A DNA stretch of 64,000 bases from Asterias rubens (Eukaryota > Echinodermata > Asteroidea > Forcipulatida > Asteriidae). The position numbers and the translations under genes were made by a program. The stretch lies in the NCBI RefSeq assembly GCF_902459465.1, contig NC_047068.1, forward strand, positions 19,615,195 through 19,679,194. Direction: 5' to 3'. The number at the start of each line of letters is the position of its first letter. Within the stretch, counting starts at the first letter, position 1. This document shows positions 32,480 through 41,798 of this stretch, in pieces. Under the pieces are notes generated by a model. That model saw only the letters and a program-made list of their open reading frames with translations, did no database searches and had not been told where the DNA came from.

Positions 32480-32905
32480 TTAAAGACACTGGACACGTTT
32501 GGTAATTGCCAAAGACCAGTCTTCTCACTTGGTGTATCTCAACATTTGCATAAAATAACAAACCTATGAAAATTTGACTCAATTGGCCGTCGAAGTTGCG
32601 ACTCATTAAACTCCGCATCCCCCTCAACATAATGAAAGAAAAAACACCCTTGTCATGCGAAGTTGTGTGCTTTCAAATGCTTGATTTCGAGACCTCAAAA
32701 TCTAATTCTGAGGTCTCGAAATCAAATCTGTGGAAAAATACTTCTTTCTCGAAAACTACATTTCTTCAGAGGGAGCTGTTTCTCGAAATGTTTTATACTA
32801 ATATCAACCTCTCCCCATTACTCGTTACCAATCAAGGTTTTACGCTAATAATTATTTAGAGTAATGACAATTGTTTTCAGTAATTACCAATAGTGTCCAC
32901 TGCCA
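32480..32905. mobile_element. CACTGGACAC-family palindromic MITE
   Basis: Ends AAAGACACTGGACACGTTTG and ATAGTGTCCACTGCC. The central palindrome GATTTCGAGACCTCAAAATC / GAGGTCTCGAAATC is intact. Confidence 0.9.
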
Positions 32906-33065
32906 TGCCTCTGTGGTGGCGAGACCGATGTGTGAAAAAAAAGAAAGAGCCATTTCATTTTCAGCTCAACAAGGTGGGCGGCTAGGCCCTAATTCAACTC
33001 AAAATAATCATGTGAAAATCCTACAAATTAAAAACACCATTATCACAATCAAATCTGTAACTCAC

Positions 33066-33126
33066 CATCACGCTTTTGTGGTAGTTGTGTCTTCCGTAAT
33101 CCTTCTGAAATCCGTAAAAACTTCAT
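33066..33126 (-). CDS. Candidate first coding exon, minus strand (gene Y)
   Basis: An ATG at 33126 opens 20 codons (MKFLRISEGLRKTQLPQKRD) plus one base, then donor ATG|GTGAGT. An upstream short frame (MSFKEKMDGVNST) would act as a uORF. Phase-compatible downstream candidates are 29267-29222 joined to 25353-25281 (59 aa), or 23627-23536 directly (50 aa). No family recognised; this is a weak prediction kept because the promoter-like context agrees with it. Confidence 0.25.
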
Positions 33127-33265
33127 TTTTGTTGGGCAATAAAGCACAGTTCAGGTCGAGTTGACGCCGTCCATTTTTTCTTTGAAACTCATGCTTTTGT
33201 TGCATTGCAAGGAGTCGCACGTGATAATCCATAGGCTTCTGAAACAGTCGTTTTCATTGGTCAAT
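33127..33265 (-). promoter_or_regulatory. Promoter-like segment for gene Y
   Basis: On the minus strand GACCAATGAAAACG (CCAAT box, about 33256) is followed by TCACGTGCG (CACGTG E-box, about 33217) and then by a CpG-containing leader (GGACGGCGTCAACTCGACC). Confidence 0.35.
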
Positions 33266-33648
33266 CTGCAGTTTGGTTTGTTTTGGGGCGTTTTTGGAAG
33301 TTAGGCCTACCCCAATCATCTTGATTTTTAATGACAGGACCCTGACAGCAATTTAGTACATTGTTTTTGTGATTAAAATTGGCCTATTGAAAAGGGCAGT
33401 CTCTTAATTGTATTTGTTGTGCCTATAAAGACATAAGGGACAAGGTATTGACTCCGATTCAAGTTTTCATGCCTCGATTCTGGTGCGCGAGTTGCTCATT
33501 GATAAATAAACTCGTAATTCATAAACAAAAAGCTAAATTTAAGTTGGGATTAGCAGACTTATGCAAAAAAACAAGTGTTCCCCCTTATTTATAAAGTTAA
33601 TAAAGTGTGTCTTTCCAATTCAAACGATAAAATAACAGAACTTATACT

Positions 33649-34004
33649 TTAAAGACACTGGACACTATTGGTAATTGTCAAAATCCAGTCTTCTCACTTG
33701 GTGTATCTCAACATATGCATTAAATAACAAACCTGTGACAATTTGAGCTCAATCGGTCATGTCATCAAAGTTGCAAGATAATAATGAAAGAAAAAACACT
33801 CTTGTCACACGAAGTTGTGTGCTTTCAGATGCTTGATTTCAAGACCTCAAGTTCTTCTTTCGCGAAAAGTACTCCACTTCAGAGGGAGCTGTTTCTCACA
33901 AAGACAATGTTTTATACTACCAACCTCTCCCCATTACTCATTACCAAGTAAGGTTTTATGCTAATAATTATTTTGAGTAATTACCAATAGTGTCCACTGC
34001 CTTT
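33649..34004. mobile_element. CACTGGACAC-family palindromic MITE
   Basis: Ends AAAGACACTGGACACTATTG and CAATAGTGTCCACTGCCTTT. The central palindrome is partly deleted (TTCAAGACCTCAAGTTCTTC). Confidence 0.92.
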
Positions 34005-35689
34005 TACTAGTTAATGGAGTTTTACATGGTTTCCTGCCTCAAACACAATGGTAACAAAGACTCATTTACTGCAACCAGTACAAGTTACAAGTACTATCAC
34101 CAGGCATGGCTAACTTTATTTTGTAACATATAGACAAACAAAATCAAAATAGCGTTTACAACTTTATATTTCGAAATTTTACAAATCGGAAAAAACTTCA
34201 TCAATTAGTAATCTGAGAATCGGCCTCACAAAAAGGTGAACCCAACAAAAATCTTGTTTTTTATCTCGATTCAATAGTATTTCCAATGACATGATAACCA
34301 TTTTCTTGCGAGAATTGAAAAGGAGCATTTTAACAAGCTTACTAAAAGCTTTCTTGGCTTGGTTTATTTGTATGATCCCCAGAAAAACCCTGTCTATTCT
34401 ACATTTGTCTATGAGTTTAATAATTTTCTTTCCAGCAGTTCTGCATTAAATTGATTTAATGTCTCACTGTGGACAGGTGAATGGAAGATTTGGGGCATAA
34501 AAGTAAGGTGTATGAATGTTCATCACAGAATAACAAATCTGTAAGAATAAGTTTTGCAGTTATTTGTATGGCATAAAGACTTTTAGCAATTCATGCACAA
34601 TAAATCTTCTTATATGGCAAGCCTGGTGTAACTTTAGACAAGAACTTCTTCAAATCATACTTTACAGGAAACTAATGTAGATTGTTGTTCCATTATACAC
34701 CCCTCATATTTACATAGTCACAGGTAACATTTGTTTTAATGGTTGACTAGTATCCTGGTTGCAGACAGTCATAGAAATATTATTTACAATTTATGAGAGG
34801 AAACAGAAAAATATTTCTCGGCAAAAATATACAGGACGTACTTGAATACAGTTTTACAATACCAACTACATGTAGATACAGCAAAAGGCTTGCTAAAGAA
34901 ATTGCACACTAGAATAACAAGGTGAATTCATAAATCTGTCATACCGACTTGAGAAGACTTCCAAGAAACTTAACTGAAACACAGCACATTAACATTCTTG
35001 GATGATTGTGAAATAAAGTCTTTTTCTTGTAATTGTTTTAGTAATAAGCAAGGATACATTCTGCTTTACTTTGAAATATTGTTTTCTCTGAAATGTCTAG
35101 TGAGAGTGGCATAAACAATTAGCAAGGGCAGGCATGTGGACAATGATGGTTTAAATTACAAAGATCAGTATCCACAAAAAAGGTGAACCAACTTAACAAG
35201 TTTGAGCTCAACCGATCAGCAGAGTCATAGAAAAATAGGTAAAACAAAAACATTTGTTTTCATAATTTTCAAACAGTTTCCATCAAGTATGCTTCTGTTA
35301 TACCAGTATTGTTTATGTGTTGTGCTGTCATTTTAGCCTTCAAGCACAAATCTAAGGTCGAAATGTCAGGTCAGTAACTATACTTTGCATTAGTGACTCT
35401 TCATGAAACCTGGCAAAAGAACTTGACTAACATACGCTCTTCAGATGCAATGTATATAACATGCATCTTTTGGGATGTGTGGCCGGTCATGAAAATTCAC
35501 AATGCATTTATTGAGATAAACGCCTCTTCCTGTATTAGTCACTAACACGACATTATTGTGGCTCTTTGTGAAAATGGTGATGATATACAGAGAGTAAAAT
35601 ACATAAATTTTAGTTACCAATTATTACCCCTGAAAACAAAACAAAGTTGAAACAAAATTACTGTTTTATAAGAGATGTTCAATTTGCAT
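34005..35689. other. Unique non-coding sequence
   Basis: No exon or repeat family recognised in 1.7 kb on either strand. Confidence 0.5.
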
Positions 35690-35965
35690 CGGGGATAAAG
35701 AATATTAAGTTTTTGGTTTTTGACCCATACACCGGTGTGTGTTAGCACTGTATACTCAGTACTTTCCCGAGTCCTGTGAACAAATATCACAGGCATGCTA
35801 CTCGGCTGGGATTCGAACCCACGACCCTTGCAATTCTAGAGCAGTGTCTTACCAACTAGACTACTGAGGTTGCCCGGTAGCTAGAAGCAGTTCAAATCCT
35901 ATGTTTAAGCAGCAGGTACCGCAACGATAAAAGAGATGTTAAATTTGCATTGGGGATAAAGAAAT
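35690..35965 (-). mobile_element. tRNA-derived SINE, family A, best minus-strand copy
   Basis: On the minus strand: A box AGTCTAGTTGGTAAGACA, B box GGGTTCGAATCCCAGCC, then GAGTAGCATGCCTGTGATAT, ACTCGGGAAAGTACTGAG, ACACACCGGTGTATGGGT and a GATGCAAATT tail. A second GATGCAAATTTAACATCTC-type tail with TACCGCAACGATAAAAGAGA lies beyond the head, so this looks like a tandem insertion. Confidence 0.88.
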
Positions 35966-37749
35966 TACTGTTCTTTTAACTTAGAATAGATCATTTGTGT
36001 ATTCATGCAATAGTGTTTAAGAATAACAGCATATATTGCATTGCTTAATATCAATAAAGCAGTTTGTTTCTGTACCTCTGTATTATTGCACAATTGACTA
36101 TCACTAACCATGTAAACTTTACCGTTATCCCTACCAAACAACACTATAAATGAAGTGACCACCAAATTGACTACAAAAAAAAATGTAAGTAACTTTTACC
36201 AAACGTGCAAAACATAACTTGAAATTATTAGTTATACATTATTTTCAAGACTGGTCTGGGTTGTTGGAATGGCTCATAAAAATGACATTGTTTCATAGTT
36301 TTTCCACAAGATCAGGAACATTTCTTTGCTTGCCCATTATCCGCCACATTGCCTTTGAAATATGTGACCTTTGAACTCACTCCTTAACCAAAGTTATGCA
36401 AATTTCTAAGGGCAGTTGAAATATACACAAACGGCACGTATTCTGTAGCAGAGCCACGCAAAATGCGTATGAATGATGCATACAATGTGGATTGAGTTCA
36501 CATTTTTAGCCCTAGTTATGTGAAATACAAGACTTAATCTTCCGCAATGACAGCTTCCCCCATGTACCCTGTCCACCTCATACTATACAAATAATTATTG
36601 ATAACTACATCTCTAAGAGTCCATTGTAATATATCCTCTAAACACAAACAATTGCTAAGCACTGACAAGTATTGCTTAACAGAAACAAGCCAACAGCTGA
36701 ACCTCAATAAAGGATAAACATTGTTGTGACTGGTTCCCATTAATCTTTTTGCTTAGCAAAAATATTTGCTAAACAGTATTTTCTGTTGGTCAGCTTTATA
36801 ACATTTTGGGCACAGCTTTATTTGGTCAATGGATCATAGGGAATGACTGTAGCTTCATAAAATTAATTTCTAACAGTCAGGGTTTTTTTTTTCAACATTT
36901 TTTTTAAGTATACATAAAATTTGCCCGGTGAAGGGATAAACTAAAAAGTATTTTTCTAAACAGACAAAAATACCTTAATATCGGACATAAAATTTGACCT
37001 GGTAATTAAATATGTATACCAATATCTACCAAACAATAAAACTCACCAGAAAGTAAGGAACACAAATGCTAGACTCAATCTAGTGGAAAATGAGTACTTC
37101 AACAAATTAAAGTGGTAAATTCCTCTTCAAACATTAACATATACCCCAAAAATAGTAAGCTGTTTGCTTCCACAAACCAACATATTTAGCAACCTTACAA
37201 TTCCAACTAAATGATTACATTTATGCGATGAACTTTTAGTACTTATATGAGCTTCTGAACAGCCTTGTCCAAAATAAATATATTAATTTATTCCATAAAT
37301 TCACCGTACTGTGTTCATAAACTACGTCCATTAGGTTTAGTACCTCAAATCACAACAGTGTGTTGTTTTGAAACAATCTCTAAAACCATTAAAAATATAG
37401 GTTGACAATTACATTGTATTGGATGATCTTAACACTCATATATTAATCATATACATTTCAAAAAGTATTTCTTAATTTCTTTTTTAAATTAGATATTCAT
37501 GTAAATATACAGTACTGTTATTGAATGGGCAAATTTCTTATTGAGATGTTGAAAGTGAGAGTTGGAATATAAAACTGAGTTATCTGGAAAGGTAATGGCA
37601 TTCTCGCACCGATCAATTTGGTTTCAAAATTAATAGATTTGTATATATAAAAGATCAAGTAACAAACCATGAGTGAAACTGACTTGGTAAATTTTAATTC
37701 AAAATAAGGTATGATCCCTCCTAAGGGCGTGGTCCCTCCCTAACCAGCA
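35966..37749. other. Unique non-coding AT-rich sequence
   Basis: No exon or repeat family recognised in 1.8 kb. Confidence 0.5.
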
Positions 37750-38107
37750 GTTTAAAGGCAGTGGACACTATTGGTAATTGTCAAAGACTAGCCTTCACAG
37801 TTGGTGTATCTCAACATATATGCATAAAAGAACAAACCAGTGAAAATTTGACCTCCATAATATAAGATAATAATGAAAGAAAAATAACCCTTTAGATGGT
37901 TGATTTCGAGACCTCAAGTTCTAAATCTGAGGTCTCGAAATCGAATTCATGGAAAATTACTTCTTTCTCGAAAAATATGACACTTCAGAGGGAGCCGTTT
38001 CTCACAATGTTGTATACCATCAACCTCTCCCCATTACCTGTTACCAAGAAAGGTTTTATGGCAATAATTATTTTGAGTAATTACCAATAGTGTCCACTGC
38101 CTTTAAG
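37750..38107. mobile_element. CACTGGACAC-family palindromic MITE
   Basis: Ends TTTAAAGGCAGTGGACACTA and AATAGTGTCCACTGCCTTTA, with the central GATTTCGAGACCTCAAG / CTGAGGTCTCGAAATC palindrome. Confidence 0.92.
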
Positions 38108-38638
38108 GTTGAATGAATTGACAGGTATCCCTGAACAAAAATGCTGACAAAATAGGCTGACCTCCAACGTTACCATTAGATAGATCAGTTAGAGGAGCAC
38201 TGGCATTTTGAACCACACATTCAAATCCCATTCTAGTTAATTTGTCTTACTTCACTCCAAATTTTCTAAAACTAAATATTGTTTTATTTGTGTTGGCTTT
38301 GTCAGAGGGGAGTCAAGTTGCACGTAAAAATTACGGTAAGTGTTGTCAGTGTTGTCAAAAAACTTATTAATTCTCAAAAATGAATTGCCCAGGTTCTACC
38401 AAATAAAGGCCCTATGTCCACACCAAAATCTGAAAACAAAAACCCAAAGAAACTATAAATTTTGATAAACATGAATTGGGCTTCAAAGACCTTTTCTTAT
38501 CTCTCCACCAAAGGGCAGATCAAGTGTAACTTTTCAAAGCTCTCTTCATGAAGATAGGGTATAGCGCTAGTAAAACAGATGGGATCTAAATACTTTACTC
38601 TTTTGAAGAAGAAAGGAAGTTGAGCCATGGCTGGGTAG
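38108..38638. other. Unique non-coding sequence
   Basis: Nothing recognised. Confidence 0.45.
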
Positions 38639-38750
38639 TAAGGCCATTTTCAAATTGGCGACTGTGGCAACAGCTTTGGCTGTTGCTAATAAGTGTGTTG
38701 TTATGGGTTTCCTACGATCCTATGTTCATGTGACGATGAAGCTGTAGCCG
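38639..38750. repeat. Dispersed 'tggcgac...gtagccg' element
   Basis: Contains CAAATTGGCGACTGTGGCAA and ends GATGAAGCTGTAGCCG. Related sequences: 40886-41022 (TGGCGACTACAGCTAC ... TGTAGCCGCCAATTTGG) and 48014-48160. The arms are partly complementary, so it is MITE-like. Confidence 0.55.
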
Positions 38751-39663
38751 TTAATAATATGAATATGGCTTTAGTTATCTTTAGTTAAAAAACCTTCACC
38801 AACAAAACTAAGGACTTTCTTTCACTCAATCAATGGCTTGTGCACTTTGTTATTTTCGCGGATCAAATGTTTCTGTATTTTCCGCAAAATAATGAAAATG
38901 CGGATGAAAGATTTTATCAGAATAGATGAAAACATTCTCGGCTATGAATAATTGTTTTGAAGGGGACAAGGTGGCAGCACACTTACCAAGTAAATCCATC
39001 CTCAGAAGTTATTATACTCATGCTCTGAAATATTCAATGAAAATTTACCGGATAGATCGTCTGCTGCCACCAATGTTCATTTAGCATTCCAACATCTTCC
39101 AATATCATGCACTTTTAACAAGAACCACAGCTGTAGTTGTTTTTCTAACATGCAACATATTCTGTTCTCAAGTTTAAGTCACAGTTAATGAGAGGTGGGA
39201 ACCTCTCTTTCAATATATTCACCATTAAATCCCTATGAACAATAAGAAGTTACATGTATTGTTTTACAAATTCTGAATACATGAACTGCTGCTTATATAC
39301 ATGTACCATACACAATAATACATGATTATACAAACCTACTTGTATAATCTCTGAACCATAACCAAGAGTACCAACTCTTCACAATTTGAAAAAAACTCAT
39401 CTTTGTGAAAGTGATAAAGAAGTCCTTCATTCAAATTAAACCATTTTAAATCTTTTGTTGGTTTCAAGCACTGCTTAAAGTTATTATACAGGATTGAAAG
39501 GGTCAAAAACATCATTGTTTTAGTCTGAAACTTTACTAATCATGAAGTTCATGATAGAACCATTTTTTTTCTAAAATTCACTCATATTTGAAAAAACTGT
39601 ACCTGCAATCCTCAAAGATTGCAACTGCTGATCTCAGTTCTTATAACCAAAGTGTTATAGATG
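38751..39663. other. Unique non-coding sequence
   Basis: Nothing recognised. Confidence 0.45.
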
Positions 39664-39858
39664 CTATGTCAGATTTTTGACCGATTTTGACCACGTGACC
39701 AATTCTTATGTGTTTTATAAGAAACGATTTAACTTTTTGTCATGGTTAAAAATAAAAGTTAAATTTTATTTCGTTAGAGCGGGTGATACTCTTTGAAATA
39801 CCATTCACTCAAAAAAAATCTATTTTTTAATGATTGGGGCCAAAAATCTGACATGTGT
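39664..39858. mobile_element. 195-bp MITE with inverted ends
   Basis: Left end ATGTCAGATTTTTGACC, right end GGCCAAAAATCTGACAT; T- and A-runs inside. No target duplication identified. Confidence 0.6.
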
Positions 39859-40439
39859 GTACATGCTAAAATCTGCGCTTGGTTCACTGTTTTCTCCCGA
39901 CTCACAACAAATTTTTCACAGGTTTGTCATTTTAAGTACATTGTCGATCACATAAAACATAAACACTGTTTGCGACTATTTCTGCTTGTACTTGGCTTGT
40001 CACCCCTTATTGCATCTGATGAACTAGCTGTTGCAACGAAAGCTCACACAGTTTTTTTTATGTAATAAGTTAGTCTTTAAGTGCTACCACTACCTTCCTT
40101 GTTTTATCTAGCAGACTATTAACAATGCTATCTCTATCATTGTGATTTTGTCAGCTCTACCAATCCTGTATAATGCCTTTAAAAAAAGCCAGCTACATCC
40201 CAAGGAAGTCTACTTTACAAAGCTCATATACAACTATGCCAGACTTCCATTTTGTTTTCATTTAAAGATCGCTCTTGTGTGCAAAGGAGACACGCCGTCG
40301 ATTTCCAGATGTTGAAATTTTGACCGTCAAGCTCTACATGTTTCCCAAACAGTGTAAAGGATCTTAAGGGTTCCATCTTCAGTAACATGTGCTAGTGAAG
40401 TTGTTTTGTTTTTCAAAAGAAGACGTGTTTGTACTTTCT

Positions 40440-40535
40440 TTTGTATTTGTATAAATTTTGCTTGTATAGCGCCATGAGCGTTTTGCATGACGGACCTGAG
40501 CGCTCTATAAGAGGCCACTATTATTATTATTTAAT
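40440..40535 (+). mobile_element. SINE 3' tail fragment with ATT microsatellite
   Basis: GAGCGCTCTATAAGAGGCCA followed by CTATTATTATTATTT; the same kind of tail (AAGCTCTATAT...ATTATTATTA) ends the SINE at 55012-55380. Confidence 0.55.
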
Positions 40536-40885
40536 GTTCAGGATGTGACAAATCAGCAATTGATATCTCAAAACTCATCTAAGCTCATGACACATCCTTA
40601 CTCCTGTGCAGTGTAATGACAAGTAACTCTCAAAGTTACTTTTGACCGACACAGGATGCATCCTTCAATTCTGCAGCACAAAATATTTAGACTGAGCATG
40701 TTTGGTGTACAATGAATGCTAACATTAAGTAGCAACTGCTGATTTTGGTGTAGCAACTGATATGCTTTGTGTAGCATTTTGCTTAACACTATACTGAATA
40801 CTCATCATCAAAATTCTTACCACAGAACCAACATATCCCCTGCGATTTTGACCCCAAAACACCTGATCTAAATAATCACTTATTA

Positions 40886-41022
40886 AGTGGCCCTTACTTG
40901 CTGAATGAGGCCAGATCATGTGGCGACTACAGCTACCCATACTGTTGCTAAGGGTGTCCTTTACTTAAATGCACATCAAGGAAATCCAGCCACATCTGTA
41001 GCCGCCAATTTGGACCTGGCCT
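40886..41022. repeat. Dispersed 'tggcgac...gtagccg' element
   Basis: Arms AAGTGGCCCTTACTTGC / GGCC and TGTGGCGACTACAGCTAC against TGTAGCCGCCAATTTGG; related to 38639-38750. Confidence 0.55.
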
Positions 41023-41391
41023 TAAATATGAAGTTGGAGCCGATTTTGTTTTACAACTCTTCATTATAGGCAAATGGTTTCACTGATATATTACTTGAGC
41101 CACAGACGCTGTGATTCAATCTAGACCTGACACCAACAAAAAGGGGAGTCAAAGAGTTGACAGACTTCTGAAACAAATTTGAATAATACAATCTGGCTAT
41201 GTACAAAATGAAATGTACAAAGATGAGTTTATCAAATGGACTGATGTATTCCTACTGTATGTAACTTTGTGTATGGAGCTGTTGACTTTAAAAATTCCAA
41301 CTCCTAAGATACTCTGGTCAATCCAATAACAACGATATCGTTGATCCAACAATTCTACTAGAAGCTTTATACTGGCACGCCTTCGGAGAGC

Positions 41392-41397
41392 TTTATT
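41392..41397 (-). terminator. Candidate poly(A) signal of the RAB26/37 gene
   Basis: The minus strand reads GAATAAAG here, about 300 nt after the stop codon. A second AATAAA (41697-41692) overlaps the stop codon itself and would leave almost no 3' UTR, so this one is preferred. Confidence 0.5.
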
Positions 41398-41695
41398 CAC
41401 ATAATATGGAGAGGTGGCTTCAAGCTACCAAGCTAGTCAGTTCTTCTCCCGAGTAATCAATCAATGTTTTGTCAACAGGTGTCGCTATTTTTCTTTCTTA
41501 GGGATTTTTCCCTTCTCAATGCTCCTCCTGCATCCCCACTCTAGAAGACGTCCTCAAACCGACCATCAATCTTTGATGCTTTCTCTGGAGTGGCTCAGCC
41601 ATTATTAAATTACTGCACATGAGTTCACTCCAAGTCAGCTTGGAGGCAGTACGGAAAGAGGGGGTGGAGTCATGAGCGGGCGGCATGATGCTTTA
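41398..41695 (-). other. RAB26/37 3' UTR (inferred)
   Basis: Sequence between the stop codon and the preferred AATAAA. It has a more balanced base composition than the flanks and contains no repeat. Open frames on the plus strand here (41414-41608) are shadows. Confidence 0.45.
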
Positions 41696-41798
41696 TTAGA
41701 AGCAACAACCAGATGGCGTCTGCTTCTGCTGATCCACAAAGTCTCTAACGTTGAATCGGGGCTCGTTGGGACGTCTCGTCTTCTTCATCTTCAAATCT
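41696..41798 (-). CDS. RAB26/RAB37: RAB26/37 terminal exon, hypervariable tail
   Basis: Acceptor AATTTTAG precedes 41798. The split codon AA|A restores Lys, then DLKMKKTRRPNEPRF, NVRDFVDQQKQTPSGCCF and the stop. The basic stretch and the cysteine pair fit a membrane-anchored Rab tail. Confidence 0.93.
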
